Shown in pieces: positions 51,751 to 63,035 of a stretch of 64,000 nt of DNA. Numbering within the stretch: the first letter of the stretch is position 1; each line of letters begins with the position of its first letter. Origin of the DNA: Arsenophonus nasoniae DSM 15247. Lineage in GTDB: Bacteria > Pseudomonadota > Gammaproteobacteria > Enterobacterales > Enterobacteriaceae. A program made the position numbers and the translations under genes. The notes under the pieces were generated by a model. That model made no database searches, had not been told where the DNA came from, and worked only from the letters and a program-made list of their open reading frames with translations. Location: NCBI RefSeq assembly GCF_000429565.1, contig NZ_AUCC01000002.1, forward strand, positions 37,288 through 101,287. Direction: 5' to 3'.

Positions 51751-52893
51751 ATGACAAATCGACCGTTATTGGATGCAAGCACTGAGATCGATCCATCTTT
51801 TTATTCTGCCAAGATGAAACAAGATGATGAAATTGATTTAATTGAGCTTTTTTCTATTCTCTATAAATCTAAATTGTTGATTACTATTTTTGTTGTGGTT
51901 TTCACCGCTGCCATTTTTTGCTGGTCGCTATTTTCTCCGCAAAAATGGAAAAGTGAAGCCTAGATTGTTCAACCTACTACTCAAGAACTGTTTAAGCTGA
52001 ATGAATTCCTTAGCCAGTTAAAAGTACTGGATATAGAAACAAATATTGATGCTCAGCAGGTTTATGCCAAATTTCTTGACGCTTATCGTTCGCAGCTGTT
52101 ACAGGAAAATTTTCTAAAAAGTAGCGACTATTTTCAGCGGTTAGTTAAATCTTCAGAGTCCCAATCGTTAGAAAGAGAACAACAGCTTTTACGTGATATG
52201 ATAAATAATATTACTGTTGGCAAAGTTACTTTTAGTAATAGCGCAGATAATAATGTCAGTAATACTACTAATATGCGAAAATGGCCGATAGAAGCAAGCG
52301 TAGGATTTACTGCCGTAACGGCGCAAGATGCACAGGATTTATTGTCTGACTATTTACGTTATATTGGCTCAAATATACGGCAAGAGATAAAAGCGGAGTT
52401 AAATGAAAAAATAGCGCAACAACTTGTTTATGCTAAAGGTAAATATGCTATTGAGCTGGCGGCTTTAGAAAATGCGAATCGGGTTGCGATTCAACGACTA
52501 AGGAATTCATTAGCCATAGCGCAATCTGTTGGTTTAAAAAAACCGGTTTCAACTACGCATAACTTTATTCAAGATGATCCAGATTATCCTATTGCATTAG
52601 GTTCAGAAGCATTAGCTAAAAAATTGGCCATTATTGAAAAGGGTAATGATTTGTCATTATCGAATTCTGACTTGTTAAGTAGTCAACAATATATCCAACA
52701 ATTACAAGCGCTAGATACGAAAGATATTTGGTTCCAACCAGTGAAATATATGCAAAAGCCAACTTTACCTATTGCTAAACAGGCACCTCAGCGAACCTAT
52801 ATGGTAGTATTAGCTGGAATAGCTGGTTTAATTTTGGGTTGTATTTATGTTTTGTTACGCCATATGGTAAATAATCGCAAGCAAAAAGTCTGA
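51751..52893 (+). pseudogene. wzz: Wzz/FepE-family chain-length determinant with amber codon
   Basis: Wzz-type polysaccharide co-polymerases set O-antigen modal length in the inner membrane. The frame opens with an acidic N-terminus, the family segment DEIDLIELFSILYKSK and membrane helix 1, then a TAG at 51961-51963 interrupts it after PQKWKSEA. The same frame continues without shift to 52893: a periplasmic helical region (LKVLDIETNIDAQQVYAKF ...) and helix 2 YMVVLAGIAGLILGCIYVLL at the end. Total length would be 380 codons. The stop sits where a variable residue is expected (a CAG to TAG change would explain it). Family assignment rests on architecture and the N-terminal motif. Confidence 0.78.
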
Positions 52894-52910
52894 TGAGATC
52901 ATTTTAAATA

Positions 52911-52935
52911 AGCAGCAGGCGATTTTCCTGCTGCT
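52911..52935 (+). terminator. Hairpin between wzz-like gene and gsk
   Basis: AGCAGCAGG / CCTGCTGCT, a perfect 9-bp GC-rich stem with a 7-nt loop, lies 17 bp after the wzz-frame stop. No T run follows. Confidence 0.55.
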
Positions 52936-52990
52936 CAATGATGTTAATTATGTTAGACTCGCTCCTTTCGTTAATACTAATCTACCTATT

Positions 52991-54298
52991 ATGAAATTCC
53001 CTGGTCAACGAAAGTCCAAGCACTATTTCCCTGTTAGTCTTCGAGATCCCTTATTATCCAGTCAAGAGTTAATCAATAGCGCAGGCGATCATGCTTATAT
53101 TGTTGGTATTGACCAAACTTTGGTTGATATTGAAGCAAAAGTCGATGATGATTTTATTCAGCGTTATCAACTTAGCCAGGGGCACTCTTTAGTTATTGAA
53201 GATGCGATTGCTGAAAGACTTTATCGTGAGTTAACAGAAAAAAATCTTATTAGCCATGAGTTTGCTGGTGGCACGATAGGGAATACTTTACATAATTACT
53301 CTTTATTAGCGGATAATAGATCTGTGCTGTTGGGTACGATGTGCAATAACATTCAAATTGGTAGTTATGCCTATCGTTATTTATGCCATACTTCCAGCCG
53401 GATGGATTTAAATTATTTACAAGGTATCAATGGCCCGATTGGTCGCTGTTTTACTTTAATTACGGAAAATGGTGAGCGAACATTTGCAATTAGTCCTGGG
53501 TTAATGAACCAATTGCGTCCTGAGAGCATTCCAGAGCAAATTATTGCAGAATCATCAGCACTGGTTATTACCGCTTATCTTGTTCGTTGTCAGCCTGGAG
53601 AACCGATGCCAGCAGCAACAATGCAAGCAATAGAATATGCCAAGAAACATGATGTGCCCGTTGTGCTAACAATGGGCACTAAATTTGTTATTGCCGATGA
53701 TCCTGCCTTTTGGCAGGATTTTCTCGCTAAATACGTTTCTGTTGTGGCAATGAACGAAGAAGAAGCGTTAGAGTTGACAGGGTTCAACGATCCCTTATTA
53801 GCTGCCGACAAAGTGCTTGATTGGGTCGACCTTGTTCTTTGTACCGCCGGTGTGGACGGACTTTACATGGCCGGTTTTACCGAATCAGCATATAAAAGAG
53901 AAACTCAACATCCACTATTATCTGGTGCTATTAAGCAATTTAATCGTTATGAATTTAGCCGGGCGATGAGAAAGAAAGATTGTCAACTGCCTTTTAGGAT
54001 CTATTCACATATTGAGCCTTATATGGGGGGGCCAGAGAAAATTATGAATACCAATGGAGCCGGTGATGGTGCATTGTCGGCCTTATTACATGATATTACC
54101 GCCAATCGTTTTCATCGTTTAAATATTCCTAATTCAACAAAACATAGTTTACCCTTTCTGACATATTCTTCCTTAGCACAGGTGTGTAAATACGCTAATA
54201 GGGTAAGTTATCAGGTGCTTATCCAACATTCACCACGATTAACGCGAAGTTTGCCTGAAAAAGAGGATAGTTTAGAAGAATCTTATTGGGAACGGTAA
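52991..54298 (+). CDS. gsk: Inosine-guanosine kinase
   Basis: Gsk phosphorylates guanosine and inosine in purine salvage (PfkB/ribokinase family). The 435-residue product (434 in E. coli) starts MKFPGQRKSKHYFPV. It has the substrate segment GIDQTLVDIEAKVDDDF, GGTIGNTLHNYS, and the PfkB-2 catalytic signature NTNGAGDGALSALLHDI with the catalytic Asp near residue 355. It ends SLPEKEDSLEESYWER, as in enterics. It converges with ybaL. Confidence 0.97.
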   Translation: MKFPGQRKSKHYFPVSLRDPLLSSQELINSAGDHAYIVGIDQTLVDIEAKVDDDFIQRYQLSQGHSLVIEDAIAERLYRELTEKNLISHEFAGGTIGNTLHNYSLLADNRSVLLGTMCNNIQIGSYAYRYLCHTSSRMDLNYLQGINGPIGRCFTLITENGERTFAISPGLMNQLRPESIPEQIIAESSALVITAYLVRCQPGEPMPAATMQAIEYAKKHDVPVVLTMGTKFVIADDPAFWQDFLAKYVSVVAMNEEEALELTGFNDPLLAADKVLDWVDLVLCTAGVDGLYMAGFTESAYKRETQHPLLSGAIKQFNRYEFSRAMRKKDCQLPFRIYSHIEPYMGGPEKIMNTNGAGDGALSALLHDITANRFHRLNIPNSTKHSLPFLTYSSLAQVCKYANRVSYQVLIQHSPRLTRSLPEKEDSLEESYWER

Positions 54299-54349
54299 TT
54301 TGATAAAAATCATGAGAAAACTAATATTTCCCCTGATTTATTTTATCGG

Positions 54350-56098
54350 CTAGTTAAAAGTATCAGGTTTTAAGTATTTATCTAAATCTTTAGTGCCTGA
54401 TAATAAATTATCGTCATGATTGTTAATAGTACAGCCGGTTGTTTTCTTTTTAGCTAGGAAATGAGCCATAGTTTTGGCAATTTCATGTTCACCAACAACG
54501 ATATGATTTGCACCACGTTCACGAATGTATCTAACTTCATCATCATAGTGGGCACGCACAATAATTGTAATGTCTGGATTTAATAATCTAGCTTTCTCGA
54601 CAATTTGGCCTGCTTCATAACCATTTGGAATGGTGAGTAAAAGTGTTTGAGCACAATCTATGCGAGCCAGTTTCATTAGTGCTTTGTTTACGGCATTGCC
54701 AATTAATGAGCGGAAGCCATTTTTGGCTAACTCTTCAAATCGGGCACGGGTATTTTCAATAACAACCAACGGAATATCTTTTTGACGTAATTTTTCCGCT
54801 AGAATAGTACCAACACGTCCATAACCAACAATGATCGCATGACCGCAAATATCAACGGGAATTTGTGCAACTTCTTCTTGTGTTTCTTCTAATAATTCTT
54901 CCTCTGTTGTTTCGGTTTTCTTCAGATAACGGTCGAGTAAGCTAAATAGTAACGGATTAATCATAATAGAGAGGATTGCACCAGCTAAAACCAGGTTTGG
55001 CGCTTGACTATCAAACACATTGAGTGCGATCCCCATTCCGGCTAGGATAAAAGAGAATTCACCAATTTGTGCCAAACTTATCGCGATAGTTAAAGCGGTA
55101 CGACGACTATGGCCAAATAGTCTCACTAACAGTAAGGCGGCGAGTGATTTACCAATAGTAATGATTGCTAAAACCGCCAATATAGCGAGTGGCTGTTCTA
55201 TCAATATGATAGGATCTAGCAGCATACCAACCGATACAAAAAACAGAACCGCAAAGGCATCTCGCAAAGGTAGCGTATCTTGTGCGGCTCGATGGCTTAA
55301 TTCAGATTCATTTAAGATCATTCCAGCGAAAAAGGCGCCAAGGGCAAAAGAAGCATTAAATAGTGTTACCGCAGCATAGGCAATACCGAGCGCTAGTACT
55401 AAAACCGCTAATGTGAATAATTCACGGGAACCCGTTGCCGCGGTACGGGCTAGCATCCATGGAATGAGTTGTCGGCCTAGGAAAAGGGTAATGATGATAA
55501 AAATAGCGACTTTACCAACGGTAAAAGTTAATTTAATAGCCAGCTCATTAAAACTGGCATTATTGCTATCGACAATACCGGCAATTGCGGGGAGCAATAC
55601 CAATGTCAATACCATGACTAAATCTTCAACAATCAGCCAGCCAATGGCAATTCGTCCTCGTTTACTATCGATAAGTTGACGTTCTTCTAATGCCCTCAAT
55701 AGTACTACTGTACTGGCCGTTGAGAGACAAAGACCAAAAACAATTCCAGCAAATAATCCCCAGCCAAATAATATGGCTAAACCAAGACCTAATAAGGTCG
55801 CGGTAATTATTTGAGCGATAGCACCAGGAATAGCAATTGATTTTACGGCTAAAAGATCTTTTAAGGAAAAATGTAAACCAACACCAAACATCAATAATAT
55901 AACACCAATTTCAGCAAGTTCACTGGCTAAATTTGTATTTGCCACAAAGCCTGGTGTAAATGGACCAATGAGTACACCGGCCAACAAATAGCCGACTAAC
56001 GGTGATATTCTTAGCCGTTGTGCAATCATACCAAATAGATAGGCAAGAGCTAAACCACCAACAATTGTTGTGATGAGGGATGATGCTGAATGATCCAT
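54350..56098 (-). CDS. ybaL: CPA2-type cation/proton antiporter YbaL
   Basis: YbaL is a KefB-like monovalent cation:proton antiporter of the inner membrane with a C-terminal TrkA-N/RCK domain; its physiological ion is not established. I chose the ATG at 56098, directly after AGAGGAGAT, giving 582 residues (558 in E. coli). It has about twelve helices with SPLVGYLLAGVLIGPFTPG and LMFGVGLHFSLKDLL, then the Rossmann domain from about residue 415 (GHAIIVGYGRVGTILAEKL). The extra length is a C-terminal tail beyond HFLAKKK. The next gene is gsk, convergent. Confidence 0.95.
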   Translation of the reverse strand: MDHSASSLITTIVGGLALAYLFGMIAQRLRISPLVGYLLAGVLIGPFTPGFVANTNLASELAEIGVILLMFGVGLHFSLKDLLAVKSIAIPGAIAQIITATLLGLGLAILFGWGLFAGIVFGLCLSTASTVVLLRALEERQLIDSKRGRIAIGWLIVEDLVMVLTLVLLPAIAGIVDSNNASFNELAIKLTFTVGKVAIFIIITLFLGRQLIPWMLARTAATGSRELFTLAVLVLALGIAYAAVTLFNASFALGAFFAGMILNESELSHRAAQDTLPLRDAFAVLFFVSVGMLLDPIILIEQPLAILAVLAIITIGKSLAALLLVRLFGHSRRTALTIAISLAQIGEFSFILAGMGIALNVFDSQAPNLVLAGAILSIMINPLLFSLLDRYLKKTETTEEELLEETQEEVAQIPVDICGHAIIVGYGRVGTILAEKLRQKDIPLVVIENTRARFEELAKNGFRSLIGNAVNKALMKLARIDCAQTLLLTIPNGYEAGQIVEKARLLNPDITIIVRAHYDDEVRYIRERGANHIVVGEHEIAKTMAHFLAKKKTTGCTINNHDDNLLSGTKDLDKYLKPDTFN

Positions 56099-56970
56099 TA
56101 AATCTCCTCTTTTTTGAATGACAAAATACGTCATATAAAATTCAAGTTTATTTTATCTGCTATAAACTAAAAAAGCGCTAAAAAAATCACGTTAAAAATA
56201 ATAAAAAAGCGGTTAACGATAAAAAAGAAAAGTAATAGGTTGTTTTTTTAATAAAAATACCCAGTAAATAATCATAATAACCATTATAACTATAATTAAT
56301 TATTTTATAATATAAACTATTATTCTTTTTTTTATTCATATTTAGTAATGATAGGGTAAAATAAAATGATAATGATAAAAATTTAGATTGAATTAATTAA
56401 TTCAATACTTTTTAATGATAAAATAATCGTGAATGTTGGATCGATTTCAATTGTCTCCAAAGGTTAATGACAAAGCGTATTTATCAAGTATTTCTACAGT
56501 ATGCATCTTAAGCTAATACTTTTATATTTTGGATATAAAAGCGAAATAGTGTATCAAATAACAAGTATAGTAGTTATTTATGCTAATAAGATAAAAAAAA
56601 TTGCAAAAATCAAAATAAATTGATTGGATTTGTCGCTTGAATGGTAGTTTTTACCATCATTTTTGGCAAAAACAAAATTGATTATAAAATCAGTTTGACA
56701 TGATTTTGTTATTTTTTTCAGTAGGTTAATAGGATTAAAATAATCATTATCTACTATTTCTTTAGTAATAGCGATTCAGCTGCTATTTTGTTATCTATTT
56801 GAGAGTATAACTAGCAATATTTTTAATCTTGCGTCTTAGCCAGAACGATTTATGTTGTATTAAGCACATAAAATATTAAGCGAATAATAAAATAGATGCT
56901 TTTTAAGGATATAAAAAAAATTGCTCGATGAAATAATATCGGTATAAATTTGAACGGTATGGAGATTGAT
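56099..56970. other. ybaL-ushA gap, no gene seen
   Basis: At 872 bp this is the longest gene-free stretch, very AT-rich, with only short hairpins (for example ATGGTA / TACCAT around 56640). In E. coli fsr lies here; I see no remnant of its coding sequence. Promoters for both divergent neighbours should be inside. Confidence 0.5.
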
Positions 56971-58636
56971 ATGCGATTGTTACTTAAGACTTCTCTAGGT
57001 AGGATAATTGTACTTTTATGGTTGCTATCAAGTTCTACCGCAATTGCATGGCAAAAAGATAAAACTTACTCTATCACAATTTTACACACTAATGATCATC
57101 ATGGTCATTTTTGGCATAACAAGAACGGAGAATATGGTTTAGCCGCGCAAAAAAACATTAGTTGCTGAAATTCGTCACGAAGTTACAAAAGAGGGCGGAA
57201 TTGTTTTACTGCTTTCTGGTGGTGATATTAATACTGGTGTGCCTGAATCTGACTTGCAAGATGCTGAACCAGATATTAAAGGCATGAATATGATTGGTTA
57301 TGATGCAATGGTACTTGGTAATCATGAATTTGATAAGCCATTAACAATTTTACGCAAGCAACAACAATGGGCAACTTTTCCTTTTTTGTCAGCTAATATT
57401 TATCAAACCAGTACTGGACAGAGATTATTCAAACCCTATCAAATTTTTAATCAACAGGGCATCAAGATTGCCGTTATTGGTTTAACTACCGATGATACTA
57501 TTAAGTTAGGTAACCCAGGGGTAATTTCCGATATAGAATTTCGTTCTCCTGTCAATGAAGCGAAAATGGTGATCCAATCTCTACGTGCTAATGAAAAGCC
57601 TGATATCATTATTGCCGCGACACATATGGGGCATTATAACAATGGCGAACATGGTTCTAATGCGCCTGGCGATGTTAAAATGGCGCGAAGTTTACCTACA
57701 GGCTATCTAGATATGATAGTGGGCGGTCATTCTCAAGATCCCGTTTGTATGTCCTTAAGCAGGAAAAATTACAAACAAGTGGATTATGTGCCTGGGACAT
57801 TATGTAGACCAGATCAGCAAAATGGGACTTGGATTGTGCAGGCTCATGAGTGGGGTAAATATGTCGGGCGGGCTGATTTTGAATTTAAAAATGGCAAATT
57901 TATTTTAAAACACTATCGACTTATACCTATCAATTTAAAGAAAAAACGGCTTAACCAAGATGGTTCGACAGAGTTAACTTTTTATACGCAAGAAATTCCA
58001 CCTGATGTTGATATGCTGAAATTACTCTCTTCTTTTCAAGCAAGAGGTCGTCAACAATTAGATATCAAATTAGGTTTTGTTGATGGTAAATTACAAGGTG
58101 ATCGCAACAAGGTTCGTTTTGATCAAACTAATTTGGCGCGTCTCATCTTAGCGTCGCAAGTGGAACGTGTAAATGCCGACTTTGCCATTATGAGCAGTGG
58201 TATGATCCGTAATTCTATTGACCCAGGTGAGATCAGTTATCGACAAGTGCTTAAAGTTTTACCTTTTGCTAATCACATAGCCTATGTTGATTTTAATGGT
58301 CAGGAAGTGAAAAACTATTTAGCCGCCGTCGCCAGTATGACGCCAGGTTCAGGGGCTTATGGCCAATTCTACAATATCAGTTTCATTCATCATAGCGATG
58401 GCACAATGACAGATATTAAAATAGCCGGTCAGCCATTAGATGTTAAAAAGCATTATCGAATGGCAACATTAGATTTTATTGCCTGTGGTGGTGATGGTTA
58501 CCCGAAAATTAATTATCATCCAAATTATGTTAATACAGGATTAGTGGATGCTGAGGTTTTAAAAAATTTTATTGAAAAACATGCACCGTTAAAAGTCATT
58601 GATTATGCGCCTAGCAAAGAAATTATTTATCGTTAA
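56971..58636 (+). pseudogene. ushA: UDP-sugar hydrolase / 5'-nucleotidase UshA, frameshifted
   Basis: UshA is a periplasmic metallophosphatase that hydrolyses nucleotides and UDP-sugars. The ATG at 56971 follows GGAGATTGAT and gives a signal peptide ending near IAWQ. The first frame reads the metal motif HTNDHHGHFW and GLAAQK, then stops at TGA 57166-57168. Removing one A from the A7 tract at 57149-57155 joins TLVAEIRHEVTKEGGIVLLLSGGDINTG and the rest, giving 554 residues (550 in E. coli), with GNHEFD, GGHSQDPVC and ACGGDGYP intact. An A7 tract can undergo polymerase slippage, so some full-length protein might still be made. Confidence 0.9.
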
Positions 58637-58655
58637 ATAAACCGGCAATTATTTA

Positions 58656-59128
58656 TCACTTTTTTATATCGGCAAAGATTGCATTTAATAAATGAGCTAA
58701 ATCGTTAGGATCAAGTTCAATATCTAGTCCTCTTTTTCCGCCTGAAATATAAATAGTTGCATATTGCTTGGCTTGTTCATCAATAATTGTTGGTAGACGT
58801 TTTTTTTGCCCTAATGGACTTATTCCGCCTAATAAATAGCCCGTTGTTTTTGGGCGATTTGCGGCTCGGCCATTTCTGCTTTTTTCGCGTTAAATGTGCT
58901 GGCAACTTGTTTCAAATTAAGTTGCCCTGATACCGGCGTGATAGCAACCACCAGATGTTTAGTATCTCCATTTAATGCTACCAGTAGTGTTTTAAATACT
59001 TGTCTGGCATCAAGCCCCAATTTTTCTACCGCTTCTTGGCCGAAATGATATATATGCGCATCATGCTTATAGCTATGTAGCGCATATTTGATTCTCTTTT
59101 TTTCCAATAAATTAATAGCGGGAGTCAT
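58656..59128 (-). pseudogene. ybaK: Cys-tRNA(Pro) deacylase YbaK, frameshifted
   Basis: YbaK clears Cys mischarged on tRNA(Pro) by ProRS. The first frame gives MTPAINLLEKKRIKYALHSY ... KTLLVALNGDTKHLVVAITPVSGQLNLKQVA and ends early at about residue 99. Adding one base in the T5 tract at 58847-58851 (A5 on the coding strand) restores [22 protein letters not shown] and [11 protein letters not shown], ending at TGA 58656-58658. The repaired protein has 157 residues (159 in E. coli). The lost half includes the conserved GGISPLG loop needed for activity. It converges with ushA with only 19 bp between. Confidence 0.88.
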
Positions 59129-59225
59129 ATAAAGACCTTATTTTATATAAAGTTATAGTCAACAGTTAAATGGACATTTTATTATTTTGTTTGGCAATAT
59201 AGCTTCAATAAAAAATGGGATAGAA

Positions 59226-60041
59226 TTAGTCGATTTGTTGTTTAAATAAGCTAGCAAGGTTATTGTCGCCATATAAATGTAAGGCGCCAACCGCCACAAC
59301 ATAATGACCTGCTGGCAATTTCTTTAACTTTTGACACCATAATAAGTTACGTTCTTGCATTAATAATTGATAAACGTCATCACGGAAAGTTTTTGGTAAT
59401 TTTAAATCAAGCTCAGGTTTGAAGTTCATCCACCAACTTAACATTATTTGTAACGAACGGGCATTAGATCGCCAATATGTCAGGGTATCTTCCAATAAAG
59501 ATTGGCCATTGTTAGGTAAATTCATCAGTAGCTCGATTTGAGAGGCAGCGCCTTCTAGTTCAATGATTGGTTTCTGCTGTTGCCGGGCGGCTAGCAGCAG
59601 TTGATAATCTATCCCGTATTGAGGGAGTAATCCTAAATATTGAGCTTGATTGGCTTGTAAGATCAACGCAATTTGCCAGGCAGCAAGGCTATCAAATTGC
59701 TCATTGTGGAGTTTAATTTCTTGGCAATAATATTTAAATTTCAGATAAAGTGCGGGCGAAAGTCGCTGCTTAATTGGTGGGTAAGGGATTGCAGGATTGT
59801 TAGTCAAGGGAGGTACTGTATCGGTAATATCAGCCTCAACAATCAAAGCGTCGCATTGATTGAGTTTGTTTATAAGAACTTGAGGTAGCGGAAACATATT
59901 TTTGCTGGCCATATGAATGCTACCAATGAGATGCAGGTGAATATTTCCAGCCAAACTAATATCATAAGCAGGATAAGGATAATGTTTAGCCTTATCGGCA
60001 ATCAAATATTTTTTTAGCCTAGATAATATAGGCGCCACCAT
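59226..60041 (-). CDS. ybaP: TraB/GumN-family protein YbaP
   Basis: This TraB/GumN superfamily protein (Tiki-like fold) has unproven function in E. coli; relatives are metal-dependent proteases or pheromone-shutdown factors. The 271-residue product (264 in E. coli) has the first motif HLIGSIHMASKNMFPLP with the GSxH core near residue 40, a central acidic residue in IVEADIT, and the C-terminal VGALHLYGDNNL motif. Unlike many relatives no clear signal peptide is seen at the N-terminus. AGGGGA precedes the ATG. It is co-directional with copA and ybaK. Confidence 0.88.
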   Translation of the reverse strand: MVAPILSRLKKYLIADKAKHYPYPAYDISLAGNIHLHLIGSIHMASKNMFPLPQVLINKLNQCDALIVEADITDTVPPLTNNPAIPYPPIKQRLSPALYLKFKYYCQEIKLHNEQFDSLAAWQIALILQANQAQYLGLLPQYGIDYQLLLAARQQQKPIIELEGAASQIELLMNLPNNGQSLLEDTLTYWRSNARSLQIMLSWWMNFKPELDLKLPKTFRDDVYQLLMQERNLLWCQKLKKLPAGHYVVAVGALHLYGDNNLASLFKQQID

Positions 60042-60134
60042 TTTTCACTTCCCCTTAATGCAAAAATTCCTCATTGCCAGTTTAATAGGTTAGCTGTTTT
60101 TAATCATCCAGTACAAAACTTTCTACGCTTTTGT

Positions 60135-60166
60135 AAAAAATGGTAACTGAGTTTTAGTCACCATTT
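60135..60166 (-). terminator. copA terminator
   Basis: On the minus strand AAATGGTGACT pairs with AGTTACCATTT (one G-U) around a short loop and is followed by TTT, 20 bp after the copA stop. Confidence 0.85.
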
Positions 60167-60187
60167 GGTTAACTGGCCAGTGATAAT

Positions 60188-62908
60188 TTATTGCTTAGGT
60201 TTAAATCGTAATAAACGATTTGCATTACTAACGACAGTAATTGATGACAATGCCATAGCCACACTAGCAATAACTGGATTAAGTAGGGTTCCAGTAAATG
60301 GATAAAATAGACCTGCTGCGATTGGGATGCTTAACGTGTTGTAAATAAAGGCACCAAACAAATTTTGTTTCATATTACGCAGCGTTCCTTGGGCAATTTG
60401 CAAAGCATCAGCAACACTATGTAAGTTATGATTGATTAAGGTGATAGCGGCTGTTTCAATTGCAATATCGCTACCACTCCCCATAGCAATACCAACATCA
60501 GCACGCGCTAAAGCTGGGGCATCATTAATGCCATCCCCAATCATGGCAACTTTATGACCACTTTTTTGTAATTGTGCTATAACGGCTGCTTTTTGATCAG
60601 GTAATACATCAGCAATCACTTGGTCGATGCCCAATTCTTTGGCAATGGCATTTGCGGTGATTGGATTATCACCGGTTAACATTATCAATTGATATTTTTG
60701 CTTATGTAGCTGTTGTAACGCGCTAGTGGCAGTTTCTCGTAGCGGATCGCGAATAGAAAATAGGGCCGCTAATTGATTATCAACGGCCAGCAAGACCGGT
60801 GTGATCCCTTTATTGGCCTGTTCAGCGATTAATTGCTCAACTTGTTGGCTGTTAATCGAATATTGTGACATCAAGGCTTGAGTGCCTAACAAAATCGTTT
60901 TATTGTCGATTTTCCCTTTCACTCCAGCGCCGGCTAAAGTTCGAAACTGATTTACCTCTGGTAGCGATAATCCGACGCTCTTGGCTAAAATCGCATTGGC
61001 TAATGGATGATTAGCCCCTTTTTCAAGTGCACCAGCAAAGGTCAGTACTTGGGATTGCTCAAATTGATTAAAAGTATGAATCTCGATAACTTCAGGTTTA
61101 CCGATCGTCAATGTTCCGGTTTTATCGAAAACCAGGGTATCTAGGTTGCTAGCTTGTTGTAAAGCTTCAGCATCGCGTATCAAAGCACCGTATTCCGCAG
61201 CACGTGCGACACCAGCAATAATTGACATTGGCGTTGCCAGACCCAGTGCACACGGGCAGGCGATTATGAGTACACTGGTAGTGACAATTAATGCATAACT
61301 GATTTGCGGTGATGGACCAAATAAATACCAGAGAGTCCCGGCAACTAAGGCTATCGTAATCACACTAGGGACGAAAATCGCGGCAACTTTATCGGCCAAT
61401 TGTCCTATTGCGGGTTTGCTGCTTTGTGCTTGGCGCACTAATTTAATGATACGCGCTAAGGTGGTATGTTGACCGACTGCAGAAACGCGTAATAGTGCTG
61501 TACCATCTTGTACCACCGTCCCGGCATGTACTTTTTCATCTACGGTTTTATATTGTGGAATCGCTTCTCCAGTTAACATTGATTCATCTAGCCAAATTTC
61601 ACCATAAGTCAGCACACCGTCAACGGGAATGCGATCCCCGGTAGTTAGACGTAATAGCATACCTTGTTTAACTTGGGACAGTGGTACTTTGTTTTCACTT
61701 TTTTCACTAATGACGAGTGCCGTGGGTGGTGTGAGATCAAGTAACCGCCTTAGCGCGTTTGACGAACGTTGGCGTGCACCTTGTTCTAATGCATGGCCAA
61801 GATTAATTAAGCCAATGATCATTAAACTGGCTTCATAGTATAGATGACGAGCCGGGAGAGGAAATTTATCTGGCCACAAATTAACGCTAATTGAATATAA
61901 CCAGGCGGTACCCGTTCCCAGGGCGACAAGAGTGTCCATTGTGGTACTGCCATTTTTTAGACTTCTCCAGGCGTTGTAATAAAAATGGCCACCAGTCAAC
62001 ATCATGAGAATTAGCGTGACTAGCCCGATAAGCAGCCAGCTAAATTGATTTTTTTCACTTAACATCATATTGTTGCCAATCATGCCCCAAATCATAACGG
62101 CGATACCAATTAGTAACGCTAAAGCGGCTTGCCAACGAAATTTGTGTATAGTGTATTTGCTGAACTGCTGTTGTTTTTCTCGATGTTCCATTTCATTGTC
62201 AATAATTTCGGCGTCGTAACCGGCTTTTTGTACCGCTTGAATTAATGCCTGATGTTTGGCATGTCCGGTGATCAAGGCACTGCGTTCGGCTAAATTAACC
62301 TGAGCATTTTGTACCCCTGGCGTACTGAGTAACGCTTTTTGTACTTTGTTAACGCAACTGGCGCAAGTCATACCATTGATGAGTAATTGTATCGCGCCAC
62401 TATCAATACTCGGTTTCTCAAGCTGATTCGATGCAGTTTGCTTGCTAACGTTTTGGGCTGTATCAGGCGATGATATGACTGATTGTTGGTGAATTGAAGG
62501 GTTTCCTTCGGCTTCCAATGTTGCTTGGTAGCCGATAGCCCTAACGGCAGCAATCAGTGTTGCCGGATCGGCGCTACCAAAAATTTGGGCTGCTTGAGTG
62601 GTCACTATTGCGGCGCCAACACCGCTGATATTTTCCAGTATTTTTTGTGTTTTATTGACACAGTTGCGGCAATTGAGCCCTGCAAGCTGTAGTTTAATAT
62701 CAGGCTGGGTGGCGACTTTGCCTTGGTAACCGGCTTGTTCAATGGTTTTAATAATGTCATCTACTGATGCAGAACCAGTAATTTTGGCATAATCAAGTGT
62801 AACAGTAACGTGTTGTATATCTTGTCGTGCTTCTAGCGCTTTCGTTAGTTTGTTAATACAATTGGAACAAGTCAGCCCTTGTAGCGCTAGAATGGTAAAA
62901 TCAGGCAT
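60188..62908 (-). CDS. copA: Cu(I)-exporting P1B-type ATPase CopA
   Basis: CopA pumps Cu+ from cytosol to periplasm. I chose the ATG at 62908, with GGAGAG upstream, giving 906 residues (834 in E. coli). The extra length is a third N-terminal heavy-metal domain: CxxC pairs lie in LTCSNC, LNCRNC and MTCASC. The translocation motif CPC, phosphorylation motif [21 protein letters not shown] and [10 protein letters not shown] are all intact. E. coli copA uses a CCCAAAG frameshift site after domain 1 to make the CopZ-like chaperone; I find no such heptamer at that place here. It is divergent from cueR and controlled by its promoter. Confidence 0.97.
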   Translation of the reverse strand: MPDFTILALQGLTCSNCINKLTKALEARQDIQHVTVTLDYAKITGSASVDDIIKTIEQAGYQGKVATQPDIKLQLAGLNCRNCVNKTQKILENISGVGAAIVTTQAAQIFGSADPATLIAAVRAIGYQATLEAEGNPSIHQQSVISSPDTAQNVSKQTASNQLEKPSIDSGAIQLLINGMTCASCVNKVQKALLSTPGVQNAQVNLAERSALITGHAKHQALIQAVQKAGYDAEIIDNEMEHREKQQQFSKYTIHKFRWQAALALLIGIAVMIWGMIGNNMMLSEKNQFSWLLIGLVTLILMMLTGGHFYYNAWRSLKNGSTTMDTLVALGTGTAWLYSISVNLWPDKFPLPARHLYYEASLMIIGLINLGHALEQGARQRSSNALRRLLDLTPPTALVISEKSENKVPLSQVKQGMLLRLTTGDRIPVDGVLTYGEIWLDESMLTGEAIPQYKTVDEKVHAGTVVQDGTALLRVSAVGQHTTLARIIKLVRQAQSSKPAIGQLADKVAAIFVPSVITIALVAGTLWYLFGPSPQISYALIVTTSVLIIACPCALGLATPMSIIAGVARAAEYGALIRDAEALQQASNLDTLVFDKTGTLTIGKPEVIEIHTFNQFEQSQVLTFAGALEKGANHPLANAILAKSVGLSLPEVNQFRTLAGAGVKGKIDNKTILLGTQALMSQYSINSQQVEQLIAEQANKGITPVLLAVDNQLAALFSIRDPLRETATSALQQLHKQKYQLIMLTGDNPITANAIAKELGIDQVIADVLPDQKAAVIAQLQKSGHKVAMIGDGINDAPALARADVGIAMGSGSDIAIETAAITLINHNLHSVADALQIAQGTLRNMKQNLFGAFIYNTLSIPIAAGLFYPFTGTLLNPVIASVAMALSSITVVSNANRLLRFKPKQ

Positions 62909-62998
62909 AATTGACTCTCCTAATGCATACAATAAATTAATTGGTATAATGCTAATTACTTCCTAACATTATGGCTGAAATAACCTAGATGATTATAA

Positions 62999-63029
62999 AG
63001 GTTAAACCTTCTAGTAAGGGTAAGGTCAA
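62999..63029 (-). promoter_or_regulatory. CueR-controlled copA promoter with 19-bp spacer
   Basis: On the minus strand, -35 TTGACC, a 19-bp spacer with the dyad ACCTT...AAGGT, and -10 TAACCT. This is the overlong spacer typical of MerR-family promoters, nearly identical to the E. coli copA promoter as I recall it. Its -35 end lies 6 bp from the cueR start. Confidence 0.92.
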
Positions 63030-63035
63030 GGTGAA

